The translations under genes were made by a program, and so were the position numbers. DNA of 64,000 bases from Gammaproteobacteria bacterium (lineage in GTDB: Bacteria; Pseudomonadota; Gammaproteobacteria; JAJPIJ01), in the NCBI GenBank assembly GCA_021324815.1, contig JAJPIJ010000044.1, positions 20,245-84,244 of the forward strand. The letters are read 5' to 3'. Shown one piece after another: positions 1-9,982 of this stretch. Under the pieces are notes generated by a model. It had not been told where the DNA came from. It made no database searches and saw only the letters and a list, made by a program, of their open reading frames with translations. How positions within the stretch are numbered: position 1 is the stretch's first letter; every line of letters starts with the position of its first letter.

Positions 1-916
1 CGTGTTCGCCGGCTTGTATCCCACCGATCCGGCCGACTATGAATCGCTGCGCGAGGCGCTGGCCAGGCTGCGGCTCAACGATTCCGCCCTGCATTACGAG
101 CCGGAGAATTCGCAATCGCTGGGGTTCGGGTTCCGCTGCGGTTTTCTGGGCAAACTGCACATGGAAATCGTGCAGGAGCGTCTGGAGCGGGAATACAACC
201 TGCAATTGATCACGACGGCGCCGACCGTGGTGTACGAGGTGCTGACCACGAAGGGAGAGGTGATGTATGTGGACAATCCCGCCCGGCTGCCGCCGCAGGG
301 CGGCATCGCCGAGATCCGCGAGCCCATCATCCGCGCCGACATCCTGGTGCCGCAGCAATACCTGGGGCAGGTCATCACCCTGTGCATCGAGCGTCGCGGC
401 GTGCAGAAAAAACTGCTGTACCTGGGCGGACAGGTGGCGGTGAGTTACGAGCTGCCGCTCTCCGAAATGGTGCTGGATTTCTTCGACCGCCTGAAATCGG
501 TGAGCCGCGGCTATGCCTCGCTGGATTACAGTTTCGTCGGCTACCGGCACGCGCGGCTGGTCAAGCTGGACATCCTGATCAACGGCGACCGCGTGGATGC
601 GCTGTCCACCATCGTGCACCAGGAGCAGGCGGCGCGCCGCGGGCGCGAGGTGGCGGGAAAAATGAAGACGCTCATACCCCGCCAGATGTTCGAGATCGCC
701 ATCCAGGCCGCCATCGGGTCGCAGATCGTGGCGCGCGAAACCGTCAAGGCATTGCGAAAAAACGTGCTGGCGAAATGCTACGGCGGTGACGTCACCCGCA
801 AGCGCAAGCTGCTGGAGAAGCAGAAGGAGGGCAAGCGCCGCATGAAGCAGTTCGGTACGGTGGAAATTCCGCAGGAGGCCTTCCTGGCCGTGTTGGATAT
901 TGGAAAGGACGGATGA
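1..916 (+). CDS. lepA: Elongation factor 4 (LepA), C-terminal half, partial
   Basis: LepA is a ribosome-associated GTPase that helps back-translocation and initiation. Only about 304 codons are present, against roughly 600 in the family, because the gene enters from the left edge; base 1 is the last base of a codon. The visible part lacks the G domain and holds the EF-G-like middle domains plus the LepA-specific C-terminal domain, recognisable from [14 protein letters not shown] and from the basic tail with [16 protein letters not shown]. The stop overlaps the lepB start, as in the usual lepA-lepB operon. Identification is firm. Confidence 0.97.
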   Translation, partial: VFAGLYPTDPADYESLREALARLRLNDSALHYEPENSQSLGFGFRCGFLGKLHMEIVQERLEREYNLQLITTAPTVVYEVLTTKGEVMYVDNPARLPPQGGIAEIREPIIRADILVPQQYLGQVITLCIERRGVQKKLLYLGGQVAVSYELPLSEMVLDFFDRLKSVSRGYASLDYSFVGYRHARLVKLDILINGDRVDALSTIVHQEQAARRGREVAGKMKTLIPRQMFEIAIQAAIGSQIVARETVKALRKNVLAKCYGGDVTRKRKLLEKQKEGKRRMKQFGTVEIPQEAFLAVLDIGKDG

Positions 917-1701
917 CAATGCACTCAAGCATGGATTTTGGACTGGTGCTGACGGTATTGACCCTGGTCAGCGGCGGCCTGTGGGCGGTGGATGCGTGGG
1001 TGTTCGCCCCCCGTCGCGGCAGGCTGCGCCGGCCGGATGGCGCGACGCCCGCGCGACCGTGGTGGGCGGACTACGCGCAATCCTTCTTCCCCGTGTTTCT
1101 GGTGGTGTTGCTGCTGCGGTCGTTCCTGGTGGAACCCTTCCGCATCCCCTCCGGCTCGATGATGCCCACGCTGCTGGACGGCGATTTCATCCTGGTGAAT
1201 AAATATGTCTACGGCCTGCGCCTGCCGGTCGTGAACTGGAAGGTGCTCGATTTGGGCAGGCCGCATCGCGGCGACGTGATTGTGTTCAGGTATCCCGTGG
1301 ACGGCAAAACACCCTTCATCAAGCGGGTCATCGGCCTGCCCGGTGATCACGTGGTCTACCAGGACAGGACGCTGTATATCAACAATGAAAAAATCGCGGT
1401 CGAGGAAACCGGAATATACGAAGGCAGGGGGCGCTATGTCAGCCACACCGGCGCCTCGGTATGTCTTGAGCACTTGGACGGCGTCGATCACAGCATTCTG
1501 CTGTTCCCCGAGCGGCCGCCGCGGAACGCGGATATAATCGTTCCGCCGGACAGTTACTTCGTCATGGGCGACAATCGCGACAACAGCATGGACAGCCGTT
1601 TTTGGGGCGAGGTTCCCGACGCCAACATTGTCGGCAAGGCCATCCTGATCTGGATGAACCTGGACTGGGAATGGAGCCGCCTTGGCAGTCGCATCAAGTA
1701 A
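913..1701 (+). CDS. lepB: Signal peptidase I
   Basis: This is the membrane-anchored Ser/Lys protease that removes Sec and Tat signal peptides on the periplasmic side. Two N-terminal hydrophobic stretches (about residues 7-22 and 58-70) are followed by the family boxes: the nucleophile serine in [13 protein letters not shown], the general-base lysine in [12 protein letters not shown], and [15 protein letters not shown] near the C-terminus. At 262 residues it is shorter than the E. coli enzyme (324) but complete. The ATG at 913 overlaps the lepA stop; an ATG at 919 is also possible. It is co-transcribed with lepA and the downstream DUF4845 gene. Confidence 0.97.
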   Translation: MTMHSSMDFGLVLTVLTLVSGGLWAVDAWVFAPRRGRLRRPDGATPARPWWADYAQSFFPVFLVVLLLRSFLVEPFRIPSGSMMPTLLDGDFILVNKYVYGLRLPVVNWKVLDLGRPHRGDVIVFRYPVDGKTPFIKRVIGLPGDHVVYQDRTLYINNEKIAVEETGIYEGRGRYVSHTGASVCLEHLDGVDHSILLFPERPPRNADIIVPPDSYFVMGDNRDNSMDSRFWGEVPDANIVGKAILIWMNLDWEWSRLGSRIK

Positions 1702-1729
1702 AACCACGACCGGACTCAGAGGAGGGTTT

Positions 1730-2125
1730 ATGTCAGCACATCGTCATCAGCAAGGTTTCACCTTCATCGGCTTCCTCATGGTGGCAATCCTGGTTGCCTT
1801 TTTCGCCTTTGTGGCGCTGCGGCTTTTCCCCATTTACTCGGAAAAATTCGCGGTGATACAGTCCATGAAGTCCGTGGCCAACATGCCCAACATCGGCGCG
1901 GCCTCGCCTTCGGAAATCCAGAAGGACCTGATGAATAATTTTGTCATCCAGGGCATCGATGAAAAATTCATCAAGACCCTCAAGGATGAACTGACCATAG
2001 ACAAGGACGAGGACGGCAATCGCACCATGACGCTGGAATACGAGATACGAAACAACTTCTACGGCGATTTGGATCTGGCGCTGAATTTCAGCTACACCGT
2101 CATCCTGCCGGTGAAGGATCAATAA
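1730..2125 (+). CDS. DUF4845 membrane-anchored protein with pilin-like N-terminus
   Basis: A 131-residue protein of unknown function, regularly found between lepB and rnc in Gammaproteobacteria. The ATG at 1730 is chosen because GGAGG lies at 1721-1725; the longer frame reaching 1682 overlaps lepB. The N-terminus QQGFTFIGFLMVAILVAFF resembles a type IV prepilin leader (glycine, then Phe-Thr and a hydrophobic helix), but the residue after the helix start is glycine where pilins have glutamate. The rest is a soluble domain presumably facing the periplasm. It may not be processed by prepilin peptidase. The function is not known. Confidence 0.85.
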   Translation: MSAHRHQQGFTFIGFLMVAILVAFFAFVALRLFPIYSEKFAVIQSMKSVANMPNIGAASPSEIQKDLMNNFVIQGIDEKFIKTLKDELTIDKDEDGNRTMTLEYEIRNNFYGDLDLALNFSYTVILPVKDQ

Positions 2126-2134
2126 CCGCCCTTG

Positions 2135-2816
2135 ATGCTGACGGATCCGCAACGACTGCAGCAGTGCGCCGACAGAATCGGCCATCGATTTGGAAATGTC
2201 GAATTGCTGCGCTCGGCGCTGACTCACCGCAGCGCCGGCGCCGGCCACAATGAACGCCTGGAATTCCTGGGTGACGCCGTTTTGAATCTTTTCATCACCC
2301 AGGAGCTTTACGATCGCTTCCCGGACCGACGAGGGCCGTCTGACCCGCCGCCGGGCCGCGCTGGTGAGGCGCGAAACCCTGGCGCAGATCGCCCGGCGAC
2401 TCGACCTGGGTGAATTCCTCAGGCTGGGCGGGGGTGAGCTGAAGAGCGGCGGCGGCCGTCGCGCATCCATTCTCGCCGATGCGCTGGAGGCCGTCATCGG
2501 CGCCGTTTATCTCGACGCCGGTTTTGATTCCTGCGCCCGGACCCTGCGGCGGCTGTATGGCGCCATGATCGCCGACGCGACCCTCGAGGCCGCCGCCAAG
2601 GATCCCAAGACCCGGCTGCAGGAATACCTGCAGGCCAGACGTCTGCCGCTGCCCGTGTATCATCTGAAGGCCACGGAGGGCGGGGCGCACCAGCAGTGGT
2701 TCATTGTGGAATGCGAAACCTCGGCGCTCCCGGGGACGTGGCAGGGTCGCGGCGGCAGCCGTCGCGCGGCGGAGCAGGCGGCGGCGGAACTGGTGTTGAC
2801 GCGGCTTGGAGCCTGA
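2135..2816 (+). pseudogene. rnc: Ribonuclease III, interrupted by a frameshift
   Basis: RNase III cleaves double-stranded RNA in rRNA and mRNA processing. The first part (from ATG 2135) contains the catalytic signature [13 protein letters not shown] and runs on to about 2327. The second part, in the +1 frame from about 2328 to the stop at 2814-2816, resumes with [19 protein letters not shown] and carries the second acidic motif DALEAVIGAVYLDAGF and the C-terminal dsRNA-binding domain. Together they would make a normal protein of about 227 residues. The break lies in ccggaccgacgaggg (2321-2335), one base over or two short. No slippery heptamer is present. Sequencing error and real inactivation are both possible. 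Confidence 0.85.
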
Positions 2817-3741
2817 GCGGACGTTGGCGGCTTCCCCCCGGGAGGACGCGGCGGCGGCGCAGCGCTGCGGCTACGTCGTCATCGTCGGGCGTCCGAACGT
2901 CGGCAAATCCACCCTGTTGAACAGACTCGTCGGGCACAAGCTCAGCATCACCTCGCGCAAGCCGCAGACCACCCGCCACGCCCTGCTCGGGATCAAGACC
3001 CGCGCGGAAAACCAGATTCTCTACGTGGATACGCCGGGACTGCATCGCGGTCCCGAAAGGCAGCTGGGCCACTGCCTCAACCGCGAAGCCCTGCGGGTGC
3101 TGCGCGATGTCGACGTGGTCCTGTTTCTCATCGAGGCGGCGGGCTGGCACAAGGGGGATGACCATGTGCAGGAGCAACTGCGGGACGTTCATGCGCCGGT
3201 GCTGCTGTTGCCGAACAAGGTGGATAAACTGAAGCGGAAGGGCGAGTTGCTGCCGCTGCTGAAGCAGGTGGAGACGCGCGGCGCGTGGGCGGAAATCATC
3301 CCCGTCTCCGCCCGCCGGGGGGACAATCTGGATCGCCTGGAGGAGGCGATCTGCCGCCACCTGCCGCGGCAGACATGGCTGTATCCCCCGGATCAGCTCA
3401 GCGATCGTCCGGAGCGGTTTTTCGCCGCGGAAATCGTCCGCGAGAAGCTGGTGCGCAACCTGGAGCAGGAACTGCCATACCACACCGCCGTCGTCGTGGA
3501 CAAATACGAGGAGTCCGCCCGCGGCGTGCGCGTGGACGCCACCATCTGGGTGGAGCGGCCGGGGCAGAAGGCGATCGTGATCGGCAGGCGGGGCGCCATG
3601 CTCAAGCTCATCGGCGAGCGCGCCCGGCGCGACATTGAAGCCCTGGTCGGCAGGCGCGTTCACCTCAAGACGTGGGTCAAGGTGCGCAGCGGCTGGACCG
3701 ATGACGCCCGCAGGCTGCGCGAACTTGGATTGTCCCGATGA
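2806..3741 (+). CDS. era: GTPase Era
   Basis: Era is an essential GTPase that binds the 3-prime end of 16S rRNA during 30S assembly. The G1 motif GRPNVGKS, G3 DTPG and G4 NKVD are present. The C-terminal KH domain includes KAIVIGRRGAMLKLIGERAR. Length is 311 residues (E. coli 301). The start shown is a TTG at 2806 that overlaps the rnc stop; a TTG at 2823 would also keep the whole G domain. It lies between rnc and recO in the conserved order. Confidence 0.95.
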   Translation: MEPERTLAASPREDAAAAQRCGYVVIVGRPNVGKSTLLNRLVGHKLSITSRKPQTTRHALLGIKTRAENQILYVDTPGLHRGPERQLGHCLNREALRVLRDVDVVLFLIEAAGWHKGDDHVQEQLRDVHAPVLLLPNKVDKLKRKGELLPLLKQVETRGAWAEIIPVSARRGDNLDRLEEAICRHLPRQTWLYPPDQLSDRPERFFAAEIVREKLVRNLEQELPYHTAVVVDKYEESARGVRVDATIWVERPGQKAIVIGRRGAMLKLIGERARRDIEALVGRRVHLKTWVKVRSGWTDDARRLRELGLSR

Positions 3742-3768
3742 AGCGCCGGCCATGAGGGGTGTCTCATA

Positions 3769-4473
3769 ATGCGGACAGACTGGCATCCGGCCTTCCTGCT
3801 GCACCGGCGGAACTACCAGGAAAGCAGCTATATCGTGGAGATGCTGTCCTCCAGGCATGGACGCGTGGCGCTGATCGCCAAGGGAGCGGCCCGTCCGCCG
3901 ACCAAGGGGGGCGGAGGCAGGGCTGCCGCCCTGCAACCTTTTCAAATGCTCAACGTGGCCTGGGCTGGCAGGGGCGAACTGCCGGTGCTGACGGGGGTGG
4001 AGTCCGTGGGGCCCGTGCATCTGGGCGCGTCCAGACTGCTGAACGGGTTTTACATGAATGAACTGCTGCTGCGGCTGCTGCATCGTTCCGATCCGCAGCC
4101 GGAGTTGTTCGAGATCTACCACCAGGCGCTGCGCGAACTCGGCGTCGAGGAGCGGCCGGAATGGCCGCTGCGGCGGTTTGAAGTCCGGCTGCTGCGCGCC
4201 ATCGGCTATGCGCCGATCCTGGATCGCGACGCGGTGACGGGTCTCCCCGTGCAAAACGACAGGCGTTACGGTTACCGCGTAAGCCAGGGGCCGAGCACCG
4301 CGTGGGAGCATGACGACGATGCCATTGCCGTCAGCGGTGCGGGCTTGCGGGCCCTGGCGGGCGGCGAGCCGCCGGCGCGCGAGCTGTGGCCCGAACTCAA
4401 GCGGCTTTTGCGCGGCCTGCTCGCCGTGCATCTGGGTGACAGGCCGCTGACCACCCGCGCCTGGGTGCGCTGA
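3769..4473 (+). CDS. recO: DNA repair protein RecO
   Basis: RecO works with RecF and RecR to load RecA on SSB-coated gaps and can anneal single strands. The N-terminal OB fold is recognisable (AFLLHRRNYQESSYIVEML, then RVALIAKGA), followed by the helical domain with LNGFYMNELLLRLL. At 234 residues it matches the family. The ATG at 3769 follows the era stop by 27 bp. It is the last gene of the lepA-to-recO cluster; the gap to pdxJ carries a separate promoter candidate. Confidence 0.93.
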   Translation: MRTDWHPAFLLHRRNYQESSYIVEMLSSRHGRVALIAKGAARPPTKGGGGRAAALQPFQMLNVAWAGRGELPVLTGVESVGPVHLGASRLLNGFYMNELLLRLLHRSDPQPELFEIYHQALRELGVEERPEWPLRRFEVRLLRAIGYAPILDRDAVTGLPVQNDRRYGYRVSQGPSTAWEHDDDAIAVSGAGLRALAGGEPPARELWPELKRLLRGLLAVHLGDRPLTTRAWVR

Positions 4474-4514
4474 CCACCGGCTGGCAAGCTGTTGCGAAAG
4501 CCGCCCGTGTCGTT

Positions 4515-4545
4515 GCTGTTCACGTGTAAAGACTCACTGTAGAAT
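4515..4545 (+). promoter_or_regulatory. Candidate promoter for pdxJ-acpS-prfC
   Basis: The 107-bp gap between recO and pdxJ contains TAGAAT at 4540-4545, a good -10 match, with only weak -35 candidates upstream (TTGCTG at 4513-4518 is too far; GTTCAC at 4518-4523 gives a 16-bp spacer). It would start a transcript about 30 nt ahead of the pdxJ ATG. The -35 is poor, so this is tentative. Confidence 0.35.
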
Positions 4546-4580
4546 GCACGCCTTTTTGAACCAACCCCAATTCAATACGC

Positions 4581-5318
4581 ATGCCCTCAACGGCGCCATT
4601 GCTGGGTGTAAACATTGATCACGTCGCCACGCTGCGGCAGGCGCGGCGCACGTCCTATCCCTCGCCGCTGGACGCCGCGTTGCTGGCCGAGGAGGCCGGC
4701 GCGGATCTCATCACGGTGCATTTGCGCGAGGATCGACGCCACATTCAGGAGGATGACGTGCATCGATTGATGGCGGCGCTGAGGATTCGATTGAACCTGG
4801 AAATGGCGATGACCGAGGACATGATCGTATTCGTCACGCGGCTGAAGCCCGCGGATTGCTGCCTGGTGCCGGAGCGCCGCGAGGAGCTGACCACCGAGGG
4901 CGGCCTGGACGTGGCCGGCCGGGTCGATCAAGTGCGGCCGGCCTGTGATCGGATCACCGCGGCCGGCGTGCGGCTGTCGCTGTTCATCGATCCCGATCCA
5001 GCGCAGGTGGAGGCGGCCCGCGAGACCGGCGCGCCGGTGGTCGAGCTGCACACCGGACATTATGCCAATGCCGCCACGCCGGGGGAGCGGGAGCGGGAAT
5101 TGAATCGCATTCGTGAGGCCGCGCGCCGGGCGCGGGCCATCGGCCTGCAGGTCAATGCCGGCCACGGCCTGCATTATGAAAACGTCTCGCCCATCGCCGC
5201 CCTGCCGGAGATCCGCGAATTGAACATCGGCCACTCGATCATTTCCCGCGCCGTGATGAGCGGGCTGCCCGCGGCGGTGCGCGAGATGAAACTGTGCTTG
5301 CGGCGGGCGCGCGCATGA
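4581..5318 (+). CDS. pdxJ: Pyridoxine 5-phosphate synthase
   Basis: PdxJ condenses 1-deoxyxylulose 5-phosphate with 1-amino-acetone 3-phosphate to give pyridoxine 5-phosphate, the last ring-forming step of DXP-dependent vitamin B6 synthesis. The 245-residue TIM-barrel protein begins with the family signature [18 protein letters not shown] and keeps [13 protein letters not shown] and the phosphate-binding end GHGLHYENV and [12 protein letters not shown]. Its stop overlaps the acpS start, and recO-pdxJ-acpS is the common proteobacterial order. Confidence 0.97.
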   Translation: MPSTAPLLGVNIDHVATLRQARRTSYPSPLDAALLAEEAGADLITVHLREDRRHIQEDDVHRLMAALRIRLNLEMAMTEDMIVFVTRLKPADCCLVPERREELTTEGGLDVAGRVDQVRPACDRITAAGVRLSLFIDPDPAQVEAARETGAPVVELHTGHYANAATPGERERELNRIREAARRARAIGLQVNAGHGLHYENVSPIAALPEIRELNIGHSIISRAVMSGLPAAVREMKLCLRRARA

Positions 5319-5695
5319 TCTTCGGCGTCGGCGTGGATATGGTGGAGGTGGCGCGCATCGAGTCGGCGCGGAGGCGCTTTGGACGGCGCCTGGCGCGGCG
5401 CCTGCTCGCGCCCGAGGAAATGCGTGAATACATGCGTTCCAACCGGCCATCGCGGTTTCTCGCCAAGCGGTTTGCCGCCAAGGAGGCGCTGGTCAAGGCG
5501 CTGGGCAGCGGCATCGGACGCGTGCTTTCCTGGCGGTCCATCCGCATCGCGCACGACCGGCGGGGACGGCCGTATTTCGACCCCGGCGCCCATTTGGGCC
5601 GCGTGCTGGATCGTCATCGGATCGCGGCGAGCCATTTGAGCATTGCCGACGAGCGCGGCTACGCGCTGGCCTTCGTCATTCTGGAGCGCGCCTAG
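5315..5695 (+). CDS. acpS: Holo-[acyl-carrier-protein] synthase
   Basis: AcpS transfers 4-phosphopantetheine from CoA to the serine of ACP; the substrate gene acpP is at 17.2 kb. The start is the ATG at 5315 overlapping the pdxJ stop, giving 126 residues as in E. coli. The conserved magnesium motif [13 protein letters not shown] and the second motif [16 protein letters not shown] are both intact. The stop is followed without a gap by the prfC start. Confidence 0.96.
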   Translation: MIFGVGVDMVEVARIESARRRFGRRLARRLLAPEEMREYMRSNRPSRFLAKRFAAKEALVKALGSGIGRVLSWRSIRIAHDRRGRPYFDPGAHLGRVLDRHRIAASHLSIADERGYALAFVILERA

Positions 5696-7324
5696 TTGAG
5701 CATCCGCGCATCCCCCATCCGCCGGCCCGCGCCGGCGACGCCGGCGGAGGCCATCCGCGCCGAGATCAGCCGGCGGCGCACGTTCGCCATCATCTCGCAT
5801 CCGGACGCCGGCAAGACCACGCTGACGGAGAAGCTGCTGCTGCTCGGCGGCGCCATCCAGATCGCCGGCACCGTCAAGGGCCGCAAGAGCTCGCGCCACG
5901 CCACCTCGGACTGGATGGAGATCGAAAAACAACGCGGCATCTCCGTGACTTCCTCGGTGATGCAGTTCCACTATCGCGATTGCGTCATCAATCTGCTGGA
6001 CACGCCGGGCCACGGGGATTTTTCCGAGGACACCTATCGCACGCTGACGGCGGTGGACTCGGCGCTGATGGTCATCGACGCCGCCAAGGGCGTGGAGGAG
6101 CGGACCATCAAGCTGCTGGAGGTGTGCCGGCTGCGCGACACCCCCATCATCACCTTCATCAACAAGCTGGATCGCGAGAGCCGCGACCCGCTGGAATTGC
6201 TGGACGAGATCGAACGTATTCTGCGCATCCAGTGCGCGCCGGTGACCTGGCCGCTGGGCTCGGGCAGGGACTTCCGCGGCGTCGTTCATCTCCAGGATCA
6301 TCGCGTGCGGCTCATCCGCTCGCGCGGGGGCGGCGAGGCGGGCGAGGGCTGTCTGGTGGACGGCCTGGAGCATCCCGAAGTACAGGCCGCCCTCGCCTGG
6401 CAGGGTGACGGCGTGAAGGAGGCGCTGGAACTGGCCCGCGCGGCCGCCACCGCGCCGGACGAGGCCGCCTTCCTCGCCGGCAAACAGACGCCGGTGCTGT
6501 TCGGCTCGGCCCTGAACAGCTTCGGCGTGCGGGAGTTGCTGGATTATTTCGTGGCCCACGCGCCGCCGCCGCGCCACCGCGGCACCCTGACTCGCGTCGT
6601 GGATCCCATGGAGGAGAAATTCAGCGGCTTCGTGTTCAAAATCCAGGCCAACATGGATCCGGCGCACCACGATCGCATCGCCTTCGTTCGCATCTGCTCC
6701 GGCCGCTATCACGACGGGATGCGCGTGCGTCAGGTGCGCACCGGCAGGGACATGGCGTTGCAGGGGGCGCTGCGCTTCATGGCCCGGGATCGCGACGCGA
6801 CGGAGACCGCCTGGGCCGGCGACATCATCGGCCTGCACAATCACGGCACGATTCAGATCGGCGACACCTTCACCCAGGGCGAAAATCTGAAATTCACCGG
6901 CATTCCCCATTTTGCGCCGGAATTGTTCCGACGCGTCGTGCTGCGGGACCCCCTGCGCATGAAGGCGCTGCAAAAAGGCCTCACGCAGCTGAGCGAGGAG
7001 GGCACCACCCAGATGTTCCGCCCGCTGGCGGGCAACGAGTTGATTCTAGGCGCGGTGGGGATGTTGCAATTTGAAGTCGTCGCCTGGCGGTTGCAACATG
7101 AATACGGCGTGCAGTGCGGCTTCGAGCAGGTCCCCATCGCCGCGGCACGATGGGTGGGATGCGTCGACAGCGGCCGCTTGAAACAGTTTGAGGAAAAACT
7201 GTACGCGCATCTGGCGCGAGACGCCACCGGCAGTCTGGCCTATCTCGCGCCCAGCCGCGTGCATCTGGAATTGACCCTGGAACGCTGGCCGGAGGTACGG
7301 TTCCACACCTCCCGCGAACACTGA
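5696..7324 (+). CDS. prfC: Peptide chain release factor 3
   Basis: RF3 is a GTPase that recycles RF1 and RF2 from the ribosome after peptide release. The P-loop [15 protein letters not shown] and NKLD motifs are present, followed by the EF-Tu-like beta-barrel and the RF3 C-terminal domain. Length is 542 residues (E. coli 529). The start is a TTG directly after the acpS stop, with an N-terminal extension of about 30 residues before the GTPase domain. It converges on rne with only 10 bp between the stops. Confidence 0.96.
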   Translation: MSIRASPIRRPAPATPAEAIRAEISRRRTFAIISHPDAGKTTLTEKLLLLGGAIQIAGTVKGRKSSRHATSDWMEIEKQRGISVTSSVMQFHYRDCVINLLDTPGHGDFSEDTYRTLTAVDSALMVIDAAKGVEERTIKLLEVCRLRDTPIITFINKLDRESRDPLELLDEIERILRIQCAPVTWPLGSGRDFRGVVHLQDHRVRLIRSRGGGEAGEGCLVDGLEHPEVQAALAWQGDGVKEALELARAAATAPDEAAFLAGKQTPVLFGSALNSFGVRELLDYFVAHAPPPRHRGTLTRVVDPMEEKFSGFVFKIQANMDPAHHDRIAFVRICSGRYHDGMRVRQVRTGRDMALQGALRFMARDRDATETAWAGDIIGLHNHGTIQIGDTFTQGENLKFTGIPHFAPELFRRVVLRDPLRMKALQKGLTQLSEEGTTQMFRPLAGNELILGAVGMLQFEVVAWRLQHEYGVQCGFEQVPIAAARWVGCVDSGRLKQFEEKLYAHLARDATGSLAYLAPSRVHLELTLERWPEVRFHTSREH

Positions 7325-7334
7325 AGCCGGCGCG

Positions 7335-9626
7335 CTACGCCCCCGCGGAGGGATCCCGGGGGCGGTTGGGATTGATTTCCGTGATTTCCTCCTCCGGACC
7401 GCGATCATCGGCGGGCACGGAGCGCTCCTGGTAGGAATCATCCGCAAGGGATGGGGATTCGTCTTCCCGCGCGGCCTGAGGTTCCGCCGACTCCGTCCGG
7501 AAACGCGGATGCACCTCCGTGATCGCCTCGGCGTCATGTTCCGCATCCATTCCGGCTTGAGCCGGTCCTTCGCCGGCTGTGGCGGATTCTGATTCATGCA
7601 GGGGGATGGCGCGATCCCCGCCCTGACGTTCCGTGTGCATCTGCGGCCCCCGGTCCGCCTCGCGACGGCGCCGACGCCCCCCGCGGCCGCCACGCCGGCG
7701 GCGGCCGCCGCGTCGATGTTCCGAAACCTCCTCTTCTTCCGCCGCCCGTTCCGCCCGGACCTCGGAAGAGGGGGCGGGTGCGGCGGCTTGTTCCGCCGCC
7801 TTGGCGGTTTCGGGGCGGTGGCCTCCGCCACGATGCCTGCCGTCGCGGCCCGCCTTCGACGCGGCCGCGCGAGGCGGCCGGGAGGGGCGGGGGCGGCCCT
7901 CGGCCGGTGCAGTCTCGTGGTAACCCGCGTCATTGGCGGGCGCCAGGCCGAACAGCCGCGAGAAGAAGCGCTTGGTCGTTCCCCAGAGCCCTGCATCGAC
8001 GGCGGCCGTCGGCAGGGTTCGCGGCGGCAGCCGTTTGTGCACATCCTTGACCGCCGGCTCCTCGTGGAGCGGCTTCAAGGGTTGCGGCAACTCCGGCTGC
8101 TCAAGCGCGGGCGCGGCCACCAGCTTGTAGCTGCTTTCGCTGTGCGCCGAATGGCCGGTATCCTGTTCCCGCAGGCGTTCCAGCTTGAAGTGCGGCGTCT
8201 CCAGGTTGATGTTGGGCACCAGCACCACGCCAATCTTGTGCCGCTCCTCGATGCGGTGGATCTCGCGGCGCTTTTCGTTGAGCAGAAACGTGGCGGCGTC
8301 CACCGGCACCTGCGCCACCACCTTGACAGTGGACTCCTTCATGGCCTCCTCCTCGATGAGGCGGAGGATGGACAGCGACAGGGATTCCACGCTGCGGATG
8401 GCGCCGTTGCCGCTGCAGCGTGGGCAGACGATGTGGCTGAATTCCGCGAGCGAGGGACGCAGCCGCTGTCGCGACATCTCGAGCAGGCCAAAGCGCGAAA
8501 TCTTGCCGATCTGCACCCGCGCCCGATCGACCTTCAGGCATTCGCGCAGCCGGTTTTCCACGTTGCGCTGGTTGCGCGGGTTCATCATGTCGATGAAATC
8601 GATCACGATCAGCCCGCCGAGGTCGCGCAGGCGCAACTGCAGGGCAATCTCCTCGGCGGCCTCGAGATTGGTGTTGGTGGCGGTCTCCTCGATGTCGCCG
8701 CCGCGGGTGGCGCGCGCCGAATTGATGTCGATGGTGATCAGCGCCTCGGTCGGCTCGATGACGATGGAGCCGCCGGAGGGCAGGGTGACCTCGCGGTCAA
8801 ACGCCGATTCGATCTGGCTTTCGATCTGATAGCGCGTGAACAGCGGAACACTGTCGCTGTAGAGCTTGAGCTTTTTCAGGTTGTGCGGCATGACGTGCTG
8901 CATGAAGTCCGCCGCCTTCTCATACAGCGACTGGTCGTCGATGAGGATCTCGCCGATGTCGCTGCGCAGGTAATCCCGGATGGCGCGGATGATGACGTCG
9001 CGATCCTGGTAGATCAGGAACGGGGCGGGACGCTCGCGCGCCGCCTCCTCGATGGCCTGCCACAGCTTGAGCAGGTAATCGAAGTCCCACTGCAAATCCT
9101 CCGGCCCCTTGCCGACGCCGGCCGTGCGCAGGATGAGACTCATGCCCTCGGGGACGTTGAGGGCATTCAGGCTGTCGCGCGCCTCGTCGCGATCAGCGCC
9201 CTCGATCTGGCGGGAGACGCCGCCGCCGCGGGGGTTGTTGGGCATCAGCACCAGGTATCGCCCCGGCAGGCTGATGAAGGTGGTGAGCGCGGCGCCCTTG
9301 CTGCCGCGTTCGTCCTTTTCGACCTGGACGATCAGCTCCTGGCCTTCGCGCAGCAGATCGCGGATGTTCTGGCGGCCGCCGGCGGACTCGGAGAAATAGG
9401 CGCGGGAAACCTCCTTGAGCGGCAGAAAGCCGTGACGTTCGGCGCCATAATCGACGAACGCGGCCTCAAGGCTGGGCTCGATGTGGACAATGCGGCCTTT
9501 ATAGACATTGGACTTTCTCTGCTCCCGGCCGGTCGATTCGATATCCAGGTCGTAGAGCTTCTGTCCGTCCACCAATGCCACCCGCAACTCTTCCCGTTGA
9601 GTCGCGTTAATCAACATTCTTTTCAT
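7335..9626 (-). CDS. rne: Ribonuclease E
   Basis: RNase E is the main endonuclease of mRNA decay and the scaffold of the degradosome. The N-terminal half holds the S1 domain ([19 protein letters not shown]), the RNase H-like and DNase I-like catalytic regions with [11 protein letters not shown] and VIDFIDM, and the zinc link CPRCSGNG. The C-terminal half from about residue 540 is low-complexity, with an Arg/Gly-rich RNA-binding stretch ([19 protein letters not shown]) and acidic linkers. At 763 residues it is shorter than E. coli (1061) but larger than RNase G. A long leader lies upstream. Confidence 0.96.
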   Translation of the reverse strand: MKRMLINATQREELRVALVDGQKLYDLDIESTGREQRKSNVYKGRIVHIEPSLEAAFVDYGAERHGFLPLKEVSRAYFSESAGGRQNIRDLLREGQELIVQVEKDERGSKGAALTTFISLPGRYLVLMPNNPRGGGVSRQIEGADRDEARDSLNALNVPEGMSLILRTAGVGKGPEDLQWDFDYLLKLWQAIEEAARERPAPFLIYQDRDVIIRAIRDYLRSDIGEILIDDQSLYEKAADFMQHVMPHNLKKLKLYSDSVPLFTRYQIESQIESAFDREVTLPSGGSIVIEPTEALITIDINSARATRGGDIEETATNTNLEAAEEIALQLRLRDLGGLIVIDFIDMMNPRNQRNVENRLRECLKVDRARVQIGKISRFGLLEMSRQRLRPSLAEFSHIVCPRCSGNGAIRSVESLSLSILRLIEEEAMKESTVKVVAQVPVDAATFLLNEKRREIHRIEERHKIGVVLVPNINLETPHFKLERLREQDTGHSAHSESSYKLVAAPALEQPELPQPLKPLHEEPAVKDVHKRLPPRTLPTAAVDAGLWGTTKRFFSRLFGLAPANDAGYHETAPAEGRPRPSRPPRAAASKAGRDGRHRGGGHRPETAKAAEQAAAPAPSSEVRAERAAEEEEVSEHRRGGRRRRGGRGGRRRRREADRGPQMHTERQGGDRAIPLHESESATAGEGPAQAGMDAEHDAEAITEVHPRFRTESAEPQAAREDESPSLADDSYQERSVPADDRGPEEEITEINPNRPRDPSAGA

Positions 9627-9982
9627 TATCGCAATCCTGTCGCGTCTGCGTCCGGCATCCGGCGGGCGTCACTCTGGACTGCCGCGCATTGGAATTCGGA
9701 TGGCCGCCGCCGTCGCCGCTGTGCGACAGCGCCGCGGCCATCGCGCACGCTCATCAAATCCCACCACCCCGGGGGTGTGGAGTAAAGTAGTTTAAGAGCG
9801 GTATCCGGTGCCCTGCGTCCATGGTGCAGGCGCCCGTGGCCCACTATCATGTGAGTGGTGTCCACCGCTCAAACGGCCGCCGGCGGGTGCCAGGCCCCAG
9901 GCCCGCACACGCGAGAATGTTTTTAAAATCTGCAACTTAGCGCAAAAATCCCGCTAACCGGCGGTCGTCTAATATATCAGCG
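9627..9982. promoter_or_regulatory. Divergent rne-rluC intergenic region and probable rne leader
   Basis: This 356-bp gap separates divergent rne and rluC. In enterobacteria rne has a long structured leader used for autoregulation, and the length here would allow the same, but I did not recognise its conserved hairpins. The rluC side is AT-rich, with TAATAT at 9970-9975 just ahead of the start codon. I see no convincing gene: the minus-strand frame at 9626-9865 lacks family resemblance. Confidence 0.4.

Noticed and set aside
2321-2335. Programmed ribosomal frameshift in rnc
   Set aside because: No slippery heptamer, no stop at the shift point and no known precedent in rnc.
2701-4431. 576-codon open frame on the minus strand
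   Set aside because: It is antisense to era and recO and lacks a start with ribosome site.
5174-6973. 599-codon open frame on the minus strand
   Set aside because: It is antisense to prfC, acpS and pdxJ, which are certain genes.
7596-9785. 729-codon open frame on the + strand
   Set aside because: It is antisense to rne and arises from high GC at third positions; no family motif in it.
9626-9865. Small minus-strand gene in the rne leader
   Set aside because: No motif, no ribosome site, and the position fits the rne untranslated leader.
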